Below, one piece after another: positions 17,518 to 25,471 of a stretch of 64,000 bases of DNA. Position 1 is the first letter of the stretch. Each line of letters opens with the position of its first letter. Position numbers and translations under genes: made by a program. The notes beneath the pieces were generated by a model, which was not told where the DNA came from, did not search any database, and saw nothing but the letters and a program-made list of their open reading frames with translations. Origin of the DNA: Lysinibacillus macroides (lineage in GTDB: Bacteria > Bacillota > Bacilli > Bacillales_A > Planococcaceae); the NCBI RefSeq assembly GCF_001281525.1, contig NZ_LGCI01000005.1:628554-692553 (forward strand). Reading direction: 5' to 3'.

Positions 17518-17950
17518 CGAAATGACATTAACTTTTTTAGCACTTAGTGAAAATGAAGCCTTAGCACGTGTAGCAGTGACAGGTTTTATTGCACAATTAG
17601 ACCCAACTATTGATGAGCTATCTGAATTTAAAACAGTTGTCTCAGAGGCCGTTTCCAATGCCATTATTCATGGTTATGAAGAGAATGGCAAAGGTGTTGT
17701 GACCGTTCATGCAAAACGTGAGAATGATATTGTTACAGTGTCCGTGATGGATAACGGCGTTGGTATTGAGGATGTTAGTCAAGCCATGGAGCCGTTATTT
17801 ACAACGAAAAGTGCGATGGAGCGTTCAGGTATGGGCTTTACCATTATGGATAGCTTCTCGGATCAGTTGACCGTCATATCAAAATGGCAAGAAGGCACAA
17901 CTGTCACGTTTACGAAGAAATTTCACACAGTACGCACAGTGGTAATGTGA
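17510..17950 (+). CDS. spoIIAB: Anti-sigma F factor / serine kinase SpoIIAB
   Basis: A 146-residue GHKL kinase that holds sigma F inactive and phosphorylates SpoIIAA. The ATP-binding boxes are clear: N-box VSEAVSNAIIHGYE, G1 DNGVGIED and G2 ERSGMGFTIM. Normal length. The start overlaps the spoIIAA end by 8 bases, so translation is coupled. Confidence 0.95.
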   Translation: MDNEMTLTFLALSENEALARVAVTGFIAQLDPTIDELSEFKTVVSEAVSNAIIHGYEENGKGVVTVHAKRENDIVTVSVMDNGVGIEDVSQAMEPLFTTKSAMERSGMGFTIMDSFSDQLTVISKWQEGTTVTFTKKFHTVRTVVM

Positions 17951-17960
17951 GGGTAGCATC

Positions 17961-18752
17961 GTGAAGCCATTAGAACAGTCGTCCGATAAGCTATTGTCGC
18001 AGGAGGAAATGCGTGATTTAATTGCACGCGCACAGCAGGGCGATCATGAGGCTCGTAAGCGAATGGTAGAAGGGAATACGAGGCTTGTGTGGTCCATTGT
18101 TCAACGTTTTACTACAAGAGGTGTTGAGCTTGAGGATTTATTCCAGATTGGCTGCATAGGGCTCATGAAATCTGTCGATAAATTCGATTTAACCTACGAT
18201 GTAAAATTTTCTACCTATGCAGTACCCATGATTATCGGTGAAATTCAACGCTTTTTAAGGGATGATGGCATGGTGAAGGTCAGTCGCTCCATACGTGAGC
18301 TGAATTTTAAAATCCGACATGCTACAGATGAATTTATTAAAAAGAATGAGCATCCACCAACGATCCAGGAGCTAGCGCAGGTGCTTGGTGTGACAACAGA
18401 AGAAATTGTGACAGCTTCTGATGCATTGCGAGATCCAGCCTCTTTACATGAGCAATTGTATGAAAGTGAAGGGGATTCCATTACATTAATGGATCAAATG
18501 AAGGATGAAAAATCGGAGCAGCCCTTTGATTATATTCCGTTAAAAGAAGTGCTGACAAGGCTTGAACCAAGGGAGCAGTCTATTATTTATTTACGCTATT
18601 TTTCAGATTGTACACAAACGGAAATTGCTAATAGGCTTGGGATATCACAGGTACAAGTTTCACGATTAGAGAAAAAAATTCTTGCGCAGCTAAAAAGCTG
18701 GATGGCTACCAGTGCTACAGTGGAGGAAGACTCTTTCAAAAAAGACATCTAA
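17961..18752 (+). CDS. sigF: RNA polymerase sigma factor SigF (forespore)
   Basis: A 263-residue sigma-70 family factor, the first forespore-specific sigma. Region 2 (DLFQIGCIGLMKSVDKFD), region 3 and region 4 (TEIANRLGISQVQVSRLEKK) are intact. It starts with GTG 17961, ten bases after spoIIAB, with GAGGGTAGC as RBS. It is the third gene of the operon. spoVAF follows after only 15 bases, so read-through into spoVAF is likely. Confidence 0.95.
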   Translation: MKPLEQSSDKLLSQEEMRDLIARAQQGDHEARKRMVEGNTRLVWSIVQRFTTRGVELEDLFQIGCIGLMKSVDKFDLTYDVKFSTYAVPMIIGEIQRFLRDDGMVKVSRSIRELNFKIRHATDEFIKKNEHPPTIQELAQVLGVTTEEIVTASDALRDPASLHEQLYESEGDSITLMDQMKDEKSEQPFDYIPLKEVLTRLEPREQSIIYLRYFSDCTQTEIANRLGISQVQVSRLEKKILAQLKSWMATSATVEEDSFKKDI

Positions 18753-18767
18753 GAAAATGGTGACAGC

Positions 18768-20216
18768 ATGACAAACAAATTATTTAACAGCTTAGAAGAG
18801 GCAGAAGATTTTTTAAAAGAGCAGTTTGGAGACGGCGAATCATTTGACGTTGGAATTAAGCATTTATTTGTCAAAGATTTGCCAGTTCTTTGTGCATATA
18901 TTAGTGGGCTCGTAGATGGAGAAACGTTAACACAATTACTCTCTAGTATACTGCCAGATGAGGATTTTGAAATTGATGTGGAGGATGAGAAGGCGTATTT
19001 TGAGTCCTATTTTAATTTCCATGGTCGCTCAGAGGAAACGGAACGCAAAGCTTATTTATTAGCTATTCTAAGTGGACAAGTAACGTTTATTACTAAAAGT
19101 GGCTATTGCTACGTTGCTGAGCTAAGGAACTATCCAGGTCGTTCCCCAGAGGAGCCTGATAATGAAAAGGTTATACGCGGTTCGAGGGATGGTTTTACAG
19201 AAGGCATTTCTCAAAATACGGCTTTAATACGTAGACGAATTCGCAATAGTAATTTACGATTCGAGCTACATAAAATATCCAAAATCGGTCAAACCGACGT
19301 GGCGATCGCGTTTATGAAGGATGTTGCCAATGAAGATATGCTCGAAAGTTTACGACAGCGTCTTGGACAAATAAATCATGATGGCTTGACGATGGCCGAT
19401 AAATCATTAGAAGAATGGCTCTTTAAACAAAAGTTCCACCCAGTTCCATTTGTACGTTATACGGAGAGACCTGATATTGCTGCAGCTCATCTACTTGAAG
19501 GGCATATAGCTATATTAGTCGATACTTCTCCATCCGTTATTTTAGTACCTGTTACAGTGTTTCATTTATTGCAGCATGCAGAGGAATATCGTCAGGCACC
19601 CACAGTAGGGACGTTTGTACGTTTTATGCGATATTTTGGCTCTGTAATGGGTTTACTTTTATTGCCATTGTGGTATGTATTTGCAACGAATGAATCCCTA
19701 CTTCCAGATGCCCTCTCCTTTTTAGGTACGGAGGAGAAATCGCATGTACCTTTATTACTACAAATTTTGATTGCGGATATTGGAATAGAATTTTTGAGGA
19801 TGGCCGCCATTCATACTCCGTCACCATTGTCCACTGCGATGGGATTGGTTGCGGGGGTAATCATTGGTCAAATTGCGATTGATGTTGGATTATTCTCTTC
19901 AGAGGTGGTTCTCTATACAGCGGTGGCAGCCATTCTTATTTTCATTATTCCATCCTATGAGCTTAGTATCTCCATTAAAATTTTTAGGTTACTGCTACTT
20001 CTGATGACGGGTCTCTGGGGTGTCAATGGGTTATTTATTGGTTTATTTTTATTGTTTACGTATTTATGTTCATTGCGACCAATGCAGGCACCTTATTTAT
20101 GGCCGCTTGTTCCATTCTTTCCAACAGCAATGCTTCGCGTCATTATTCGCTTCCCAATGACAGCAGATGCACTCAGACCTTATGTAGTCGCTTCCAAACA
20201 GCGAAAAAGATCATAG
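18768..20216 (+). CDS. spoVAF: SpoVAF, GerA-family spore membrane protein
   Basis: A 482-residue member of the GerA A-subunit family. A large N-terminal cytoplasmic part (about 1-285), with NTALIRRRIRNSNLRFE and EGHIAILVDTSPSVILVP, is followed by about five to six membrane helices (about 285-460). SpoVAF works with the SpoVA dipicolinic-acid channel in germination. In B. subtilis spoVAA to spoVAEA precede it between sigF and lysA; here they are absent and spoVAF directly follows sigF. The SpoVAF call rests on length, family and the sigF/lysA neighbours; another GerA-type receptor subunit is less likely. Confidence 0.85.
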   Translation: MTNKLFNSLEEAEDFLKEQFGDGESFDVGIKHLFVKDLPVLCAYISGLVDGETLTQLLSSILPDEDFEIDVEDEKAYFESYFNFHGRSEETERKAYLLAILSGQVTFITKSGYCYVAELRNYPGRSPEEPDNEKVIRGSRDGFTEGISQNTALIRRRIRNSNLRFELHKISKIGQTDVAIAFMKDVANEDMLESLRQRLGQINHDGLTMADKSLEEWLFKQKFHPVPFVRYTERPDIAAAHLLEGHIAILVDTSPSVILVPVTVFHLLQHAEEYRQAPTVGTFVRFMRYFGSVMGLLLLPLWYVFATNESLLPDALSFLGTEEKSHVPLLLQILIADIGIEFLRMAAIHTPSPLSTAMGLVAGVIIGQIAIDVGLFSSEVVLYTAVAAILIFIIPSYELSISIKIFRLLLLLMTGLWGVNGLFIGLFLLFTYLCSLRPMQAPYLWPLVPFFPTAMLRVIIRFPMTADALRPYVVASKQRKRS

Positions 20217-20354
20217 GAGCCGTTGCACTCGTTTTTTTCATGTGATAAAGTTCACATATAGTATTTTGTGATTTTTGCAAAAATTATTTTCATTCAAGAA
20301 AAAGCAAGTACTATACATTTGTTTTTTTATATGTGAAGGAAATAGTTTTTTGAT

Positions 20355-20386
20355 GGAATGGTTCTAATATAGTAAAGAACCCTTCC
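20355..20386 (+). repeat. Imperfect hairpin in the lysA leader region
   Basis: GGAATGGTTCT pairs with AGAACCCTTCC (one bulge). No T-tract follows. No lysine riboswitch core was recognised in the 225-bp spacer 20217-20441. The role is unknown. Confidence 0.3.
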
Positions 20387-20441
20387 ACTTTCAAACCGTA
20401 AAAATAACAAGATGGAACGATGTGAAAAGGGAGAGATGCAC

Positions 20442-21761
20442 ATGCATTTATATGGAACACAAGCGATTTCTGAAGAAGGTCATTTAACAATTGGACAGGT
20501 AGATACACTTGAACTTGCAAAAGAGTATGGTACACCATTATTCGTATACGATACAGCATTGATTCGCCAGCGTGCACGTAGCTTTATCGATACGTTTAAA
20601 AAGCTAGGCGTAAAAGCAGAAGTAGCTTATGCTTCAAAGGCATTTGCATGTGTAGCGGTATATCAATTAGCAGCAGAGGAAAATTTATCACTAGATGTTG
20701 TATCAGGTGGAGAATTATTTACGGCCCTAAAGGCTGGCTTCCCTGCTGAGCGCATTCATTTCCATGGCAATAATAAAAGCATTGCTGAATTAGAGCAAGC
20801 CTTTGATGCCAATATTGGCTGTATTGTTGTTGATAACTTCTATGAAATACAGCTTTTAAAAGAAATTTCAGAGCGTCGTCAACAAAAAATGCGTATTTTA
20901 TTACGTGTGACACCAGGTGTTGAAGCACATACGCATGATTTTATTACGACAGGTCAAGCTGATTCTAAATTTGGCTTTGATCTAAACAATGGCCAAGCGG
21001 ATGAGGCTTTCCAGCAAACGTTTAACCATGAATTCCTAGAGCTTCTAGGCTTACATTGTCATATTGGCTCACAAATTTTTGATACTGCTGGTTTTGCCTT
21101 AGCAGGCGAAAAATTAATTGATAAAATTTCTGATTGGCACAAGACTCACGATTTTACGTGTACTGTGTTAAACTTAGGTGGGGGCTTTGGTATTCGTTAT
21201 ACTGAAGAAGATGCACCGCTTGAACCACAAGTATATGTAGAGGATATGATTACCGTTGTAAAAAATAAAGCAACGGTGCTTGGACTAACAATGCCAGAAA
21301 TTTGGATTGAACCAGGTCGCTCACTTGTAGGTGATGCAGGAACATCTCTTTACACAATTGGTTCACAAAAAACAGTGCCAGATGTACGAAAATATATTGC
21401 TGTCGATGGTGGGATGAGTGACAATATTCGTCCAGCATTATATGATGCTAAGTATGAGGCTGTCATTGCCAATAAAGCACATGCGCCGAAAGATGAAATC
21501 TATACAATTGCTGGTAAGTTATGTGAATCTGGCGATAAATTAATTATTGATGCGAAGCTACAAGAGACAGCTTCAGGTGATACTTTAGCTATTTTCTGTA
21601 CAGGTGCATATGGATATTCAATGGCTAGCAACTATAATCGTGTCCCACGACCTGCTATTGTCTTTGTAGAGAATGGGCAACATCAACTAGCTGTTCGCCG
21701 TGAAAGTTATGAAGATATTGTGCAAAACGATCTCCCGCTAACGTTAAAAAAGGGTGAGTGA
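20442..21761 (+). CDS. lysA: Diaminopimelate decarboxylase
   Basis: A 439-residue PLP enzyme that converts meso-diaminopimelate to lysine, the last step of lysine synthesis. The PLP lysine is K66 in YASKAFAC. The glycine loop LNLGGGFGIRY, EPGRSLVGDAG and the dimer-contributed Cys in GKLCESGD are present. Length equals the B. subtilis enzyme. ATG 20442 is chosen because AAGGGAGAG ends 7 bases before it; ATG 20436 is too close. Location after spoVAF matches B. subtilis. Confidence 0.96.
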   Translation: MHLYGTQAISEEGHLTIGQVDTLELAKEYGTPLFVYDTALIRQRARSFIDTFKKLGVKAEVAYASKAFACVAVYQLAAEENLSLDVVSGGELFTALKAGFPAERIHFHGNNKSIAELEQAFDANIGCIVVDNFYEIQLLKEISERRQQKMRILLRVTPGVEAHTHDFITTGQADSKFGFDLNNGQADEAFQQTFNHEFLELLGLHCHIGSQIFDTAGFALAGEKLIDKISDWHKTHDFTCTVLNLGGGFGIRYTEEDAPLEPQVYVEDMITVVKNKATVLGLTMPEIWIEPGRSLVGDAGTSLYTIGSQKTVPDVRKYIAVDGGMSDNIRPALYDAKYEAVIANKAHAPKDEIYTIAGKLCESGDKLIIDAKLQETASGDTLAIFCTGAYGYSMASNYNRVPRPAIVFVENGQHQLAVRRESYEDIVQNDLPLTLKKGE

Positions 21762-21763
21762 AT

Positions 21764-21874
21764 TTGAGAAAGAATAAATGGGTACTATTAGCGTCCATTT
21801 CAGTTTTTATTGTATTATGGGGCGTTGTCTATTGGGTGTTGGCGTCTAAAGGTATTCTCGGACCTGGTTCGTAA
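21764..21874 (+). CDS. 36-residue single-span membrane protein
   Basis: A short frame starting TTG 21764, two bases after the lysA stop, with AAGGGTGAG upstream. It reads MRKNKWVLLA, then a hydrophobic run of about 22 residues (SISVFIVLWGVVYWVL), then ASKGILGPGS. The positive-inside start, single helix and tight coupling to lysA support a real small membrane protein. No family is recognised. It could be a chance frame, but the RBS and composition argue against that. Confidence 0.5.
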   Translation: MRKNKWVLLASISVFIVLWGVVYWVLASKGILGPGS

Positions 21875-21960
21875 GACAGAAATTGACTTGCGGTAAAAGT
21901 ACAAATCGTGTAGGATAGTCAAAGATTATGTACAGCTAGAAAAAGAGGGAATAGACAAAT

Positions 21961-22332
21961 ATGTTAATTCGATATAAAAAAGCGTTGGAGAAAATAGCGA
22001 TGGGGTTACTCTCCTTTATGCCGAACGAAAAAGACGTAAAAAAGCTTACAGAGACAATCGACTCTTATGAAAATGATGATCATTGGGTTCTATATTTATG
22101 GAAAAAGAATGAGGAATACATTGGCATCGTTGGACTTGTAACGGATGAGCATAATACTGCTACTATTCAACATGTATCTGTTGTCCCTTCCTATAGGGGC
22201 GAGGGCGTTGCAAAGGAAATGCTTCAGGAAGTAGCCGAACTTGGTCAGTATCAAAGTGTACGTGCCACTGATGAAACACGTGCCTTTGTGCAAAAGTGTA
22301 TCAATTGTATAGATGAAAAAGCAGACGATTAA
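21961..22332 (+). CDS. ribT: RibT, GNAT-fold acetyltransferase-like protein
   Basis: A 123-residue GNAT-family protein. The N-terminus MLIRYKKALEKIAMGLLSFM and PNEKD closely follow B. subtilis RibT, the last gene of the riboflavin operon there. The acetyl-CoA loop is VVPSYRGEGVAKEM. The ribDEAH genes are not next to it here, so it is an orphan; its partner in order is the ypuF/scpA block, as in B. subtilis. The acetylation substrate is unknown. Its stop lies inside a terminator hairpin shared with the convergent ypuF gene. Confidence 0.85.
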   Translation: MLIRYKKALEKIAMGLLSFMPNEKDVKKLTETIDSYENDDHWVLYLWKKNEEYIGIVGLVTDEHNTATIQHVSVVPSYRGEGVAKEMLQEVAELGQYQSVRATDETRAFVQKCINCIDEKADD

Positions 22333-22348
22333 GGACGTCTGCTTTTTC
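22315..22348. terminator. Bidirectional terminator overlapping the stops of ribT and ypuF
   Basis: AAAAAGCAGACG pairs with CGTCTGCTTTTT around a short loop. The ribT stop (22330-22332) and the opposite-strand ypuF stop (22329-22331) both lie within it. Confidence 0.9.
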
Positions 22349-22835
22349 TTTGTTTGCTTTCTTGTCGCTCTGCAAGAATATGTGAGCGATCTCGTAGCAT
22401 ATGTTTATGAAGAAGATAGTTTGAAGTTGTTGAAGGCAAGAGCTCTATACGTGCTATAACCAATTCTCGCAAAGTTGGTGAAAGTGGAAGCTGGAATGCT
22501 TGAAAAGGCTTCCCAACAGTAATGGCGGAAATCGTAGTGGATACCTGTGCCAGAAGCTGCTGATAATCAATTTCACGGAAAAAAATATGCCCTTGATTGT
22601 GCTGAAAATTAGTAAGAGCTTTTGATAAAATTCTTTTTGCGCCAATATCGTTGCCACGTCGCCAATGATAGAAGCCTGTCGCTAGTTGCACATAGCCGAC
22701 AAGGGGGTGCATTTTATCACCTGGAGCAATTTCCTTCCAGTATTCCTCAAGCACCTCATGGCACTCAAAAAAATCATGATTGCCATTGAAATAGGCACAG
22801 TAGTCAATAAATAAAGTATGATGCTGTGGATGCAT
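22329..22835 (-). CDS. ypuF: YpuF-like DUF309 protein
   Basis: A 168-residue helical protein with the DUF309 signature FFECHEVLEEYWK (HExxExxW type) near residue 20 and a second motif LVGYVQLATGFYHWRRGN. DUF309 proteins are soluble and of unknown function, with a metal-site look. In B. subtilis ypuF lies between ribT and scpA in the same direction; here it is at the same place but inverted, with 4 bases of 3' overlap with ribT. Start 22835 has AAAGGAGT on the minus strand. Confidence 0.85.
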   Translation of the reverse strand: MHPQHHTLFIDYCAYFNGNHDFFECHEVLEEYWKEIAPGDKMHPLVGYVQLATGFYHWRRGNDIGAKRILSKALTNFQHNQGHIFFREIDYQQLLAQVSTTISAITVGKPFQAFQLPLSPTLRELVIARIELLPSTTSNYLLHKHMLRDRSHILAERQESKQRKSRRP

Positions 22836-22890
22836 TTTAAACTCCTTTCCACTATACTAAAAGAACAAAAAATCTCAGGGTGGTAAAATC

Positions 22891-23670
22891 ATGTCTTATG
22901 AAGTAAAATTAGAAGCCTTTTCAGGGCCTCTTGATTTATTATTACATTTAATTCACAGATTGGAAATTGATATCTATGATATTCCAATGGCTGAAATTAC
23001 ACAACAATATATCGACCATATACATGCTATGCAGGTATTGGAATTGAATGAAGCAAGCGAATATTTGGTGATGGCCGCAACCTTATTGGCGATTAAAAGC
23101 CGTATGCTCTTGCCAATTCATGAAGGAGAAATGGAGGATGCCGAATTAGAGGTTGACGAGCCAGACCCGCGTGAAGAACTTGTCCAACGGTTAATTGAAT
23201 ATAAAAAATACAAGGAAGCAGCCCATCATTTACAGGAGCTAGAAACAGATAGAGCACAAGTATTTACAAGACCACCAGCTGATTTAACAGGCTTAGCCTC
23301 CGATGAACAAATGGCTTTGTTTGATTTGAACGTTAATATTTATGACATGCTTGGTGCCTTTCAAAAATTAATGCGCCGAAAAAAATTAAAGAAGCCACTT
23401 AAAACGACTGTAGCGAGGCAGGAACGTTCTGTAAAAGATCAAATGCGCTCCGTTGTTGATTCTTTACGATTAACAGGTGGACGTGCATCATTTTTCGAGC
23501 TTTTTCCCTATGAAGATAAACCAACACTTATTCTGACGTTTGTATCACTTCTTGAACTAATGAAACGTCAGGTCGTCATCGTAGAGCAAGTTGGTAACTT
23601 TGAGGATTTAACAGTTACCTTACAGAAGGAGGAATGGGAAGATGACGAAAGCATTGATGTTACAGAGTAA
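22891..23670 (+). CDS. scpA: Segregation and condensation protein A
   Basis: A 259-residue kleisin that bridges the SMC heads with ScpB in chromosome condensation. The N-terminal SMC-neck-binding helix-turn (YEVKLEAFSGPLDLLLHLI) is strongly conserved, and the C-terminal winged helix (about 190-250) ends before an acidic tail. ATG 22891 follows CAGGGTGG. It overlaps scpB by 29 bases. Confidence 0.95.
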   Translation: MSYEVKLEAFSGPLDLLLHLIHRLEIDIYDIPMAEITQQYIDHIHAMQVLELNEASEYLVMAATLLAIKSRMLLPIHEGEMEDAELEVDEPDPREELVQRLIEYKKYKEAAHHLQELETDRAQVFTRPPADLTGLASDEQMALFDLNVNIYDMLGAFQKLMRRKKLKKPLKTTVARQERSVKDQMRSVVDSLRLTGGRASFFELFPYEDKPTLILTFVSLLELMKRQVVIVEQVGNFEDLTVTLQKEEWEDDESIDVTE

Positions 23671-24235
23671 AATAGAAGCTTTATTATTTGTTGTTGGCGA
23701 TGATGGCTTAACAATTAAACAATTATCACAGCTTTTAGGTGAACAAGAAGATGTTATTACGCAGACATTGATGACCTTAAGAAAGGCATATGAGGAAGAT
23801 TTGACAAGAGGCATTACGGTCAAAGAAATAGCAGGTGTGTATCAGCTTATTACAAAAACGGAGTTTGCTGATACGATTCAACGCTTAGTAGAAAATCCAA
23901 CTACGCAATCATTATCTCAAGCCTCTCTCGAAGTATTGGCAATTGTTGCCTATAAACAGCCTATTACCCGTGTAGCGGTTGAGGATTTGCGTGGTGTCAA
24001 ATGTGAACGCCCCATTCAAACATTAGTGTCACGAGGTCTTATTAAAGAAGTTGGGCGTTCAGAGGGGACTGGACGTGCTATTCTGTATGGTACAACAAAA
24101 GAGTTTTTACATTATTTTGGTTTAAATAGCTTAGAGGAAATGCCGCCTTTACCTGAGGAGGAATTTGCTGATACAGAGCAAGAAACAGATTTATTTATGA
24201 CGAAATTCCAAGAAACATTTAGCGATGCAAAATAA
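23642..24235 (+). CDS. scpB: Segregation and condensation protein B
   Basis: A 197-residue partner of ScpA with two winged-helix domains. Family phrases seen are QSKIEALLFVVGDDGLT, YKQPITRVAVEDLRGV and TGRAILYGTTKEFLHYFGL. RBS GAAGGAGG lies within the end of scpA, 9 bases before ATG 23642. Length is normal. Confidence 0.95.
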   Translation: MTKALMLQSKIEALLFVVGDDGLTIKQLSQLLGEQEDVITQTLMTLRKAYEEDLTRGITVKEIAGVYQLITKTEFADTIQRLVENPTTQSLSQASLEVLAIVAYKQPITRVAVEDLRGVKCERPIQTLVSRGLIKEVGRSEGTGRAILYGTTKEFLHYFGLNSLEEMPPLPEEEFADTEQETDLFMTKFQETFSDAK

Positions 24236-24277
24236 TTGGCATCATCTATCTAATCTTAGTGAATAAGGAGTGGCTCG

Positions 24278-25348
24278 TTGCTTCGGTTCGTTCGTTTAAT
24301 GATCATTATGACCCTTATGTTAATGGTAATATTGCCGCAAACAAGCTTGGCAAGAGGAGGAAGCGGCTATGCTGTGTTAGATGGAGATACAGGGCGTGTC
24401 TTGCTAGCATCCAATAGTGAGGCACGACTACCCATTGCAAGCTTAACAAAAATTTGGACAGCACTTGTCGCCATTGAAAATAGTAATCTACAAGATGAGG
24501 TTGTGATCTCGCCCAAGGCTGCCATGGCTGAAGGAAGCTCTATCTATTTACAGGCTGGTGAAACAGTCACAGTGGAAACACTGTTATATGGTTTAATGTT
24601 GCGATCAGGTAATGATGCTGCAACAGCTTTAGCAGAGCATGTAGGAGGCTCTGTGGAGGGTTTTGTAAAGTTAATGAATGAAAGAGCGGTTATTGCTGGG
24701 CTAACGAATACTGTTTTTATGAATCCTTCTGGTTTGCATCATGATGAGCATTTATCCTCAGCAAGAGATACCGCGGAGATGCTAAGAATTGCTCTGCAAA
24801 ATAAAACCTTTGAAAAAATCGCTTCAACCGTCCTTTATCGAGCAGATACGGTCAACGGTATGCTTTGGGAAAATAAACATCGACTATTAAGAGAAGGCTC
24901 AGGCTCGGTTGCAGAAATGGATGATGAAACGGAGCAGCCTGTTAGTTCTTTAAAATCCGCTACGGGCATGGCCTTTGCGGGCAAAACAGGCTTTACAAAG
25001 GTTGCGGGACGCACGCTTGCAACAGCCTTTCAAAAGGACGGACAAATATGTATTGTCGTCACCTTAAACGAATCAGATGATTGGAATGTTCATCGAGGTC
25101 TAGCCAATAAGGTATGGCAAGATTATAGTCTTGAAACAGTTGTGAAAAAAGGCAAATATAATGTTAATAAAAAAGTAGCAATTCGTTTAGAGCAACCAAT
25201 TCGTTTACAATTAAATAAAGAGGAGCAAGAGCAGGTACGGCAAGTATTACATGTGTCAAGAAAGCGCAAAGAAGCCGTGTTGTCTATTTTCTTGGGAGAA
25301 GAGCGCATTTATGCAGTGCCAGTAAAAGTTGAATCAGCGGATCGTTAA
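24278..25348 (+). CDS. D-alanyl-D-alanine carboxypeptidase, S11 family (DacB/DacF-like)
   Basis: A 356-residue low-molecular-weight penicillin-binding protein. A signal peptide (about 1-25, ending SLA-R) is followed by the serine transpeptidase fold with S55LTK58, SGN at 110-112 and KTG in FAGKTGFTK. The C-terminal beta-domain is present. It removes terminal D-Ala from peptidoglycan, outside the membrane. TTG 24278 has AAGGAG 7 bases upstream. The position after scpB matches dacB of B. subtilis (spore cortex), but DacF of the spoIIA region is missing here, so which role it plays is open. Confidence 0.88.
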   Translation: MLRFVRLMIIMTLMLMVILPQTSLARGGSGYAVLDGDTGRVLLASNSEARLPIASLTKIWTALVAIENSNLQDEVVISPKAAMAEGSSIYLQAGETVTVETLLYGLMLRSGNDAATALAEHVGGSVEGFVKLMNERAVIAGLTNTVFMNPSGLHHDEHLSSARDTAEMLRIALQNKTFEKIASTVLYRADTVNGMLWENKHRLLREGSGSVAEMDDETEQPVSSLKSATGMAFAGKTGFTKVAGRTLATAFQKDGQICIVVTLNESDDWNVHRGLANKVWQDYSLETVVKKGKYNVNKKVAIRLEQPIRLQLNKEEQEQVRQVLHVSRKRKEAVLSIFLGEERIYAVPVKVESADR

Positions 25349-25369
25349 AAAACGGTTCGCTGATTTTTT
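25331..25369 (+). terminator. Rho-independent terminator overlapping the dacB-like stop
   Basis: AATCAGCGGATCGTT pairs with AACGGTTCGCTGATT (GU allowed), followed by a T-run. The stop codon is in the loop. Confidence 0.85.
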
Positions 25370-25415
25370 ATATGCTTTAAAATTGCTTGAGTACTGGATT
25401 TCCTTGTTTATTTAA

Positions 25416-25443
25416 TTAACGACTAAACGTGAAGTGGTATAAT
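25416..25443 (+). promoter_or_regulatory. Candidate sigma-A promoter of the vWA-flagellin gene
   Basis: TATAAT at 25438-25443 with TTAACG 16 bases upstream (25416-25421). No sigma-D (TAAA...GCCGATAT) pattern, the usual one for flagellin, is seen. Confidence 0.4.
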
Positions 25444-25471
25444 TTAACTAAACACAATTAGGAGATAAGAA

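Noticed and set aside
20217-20441. A lysine riboswitch upstream of lysA
   Set aside because: The spacer is 225 bases and I found no L-box core. Only a simple hairpin without T-tract is there.
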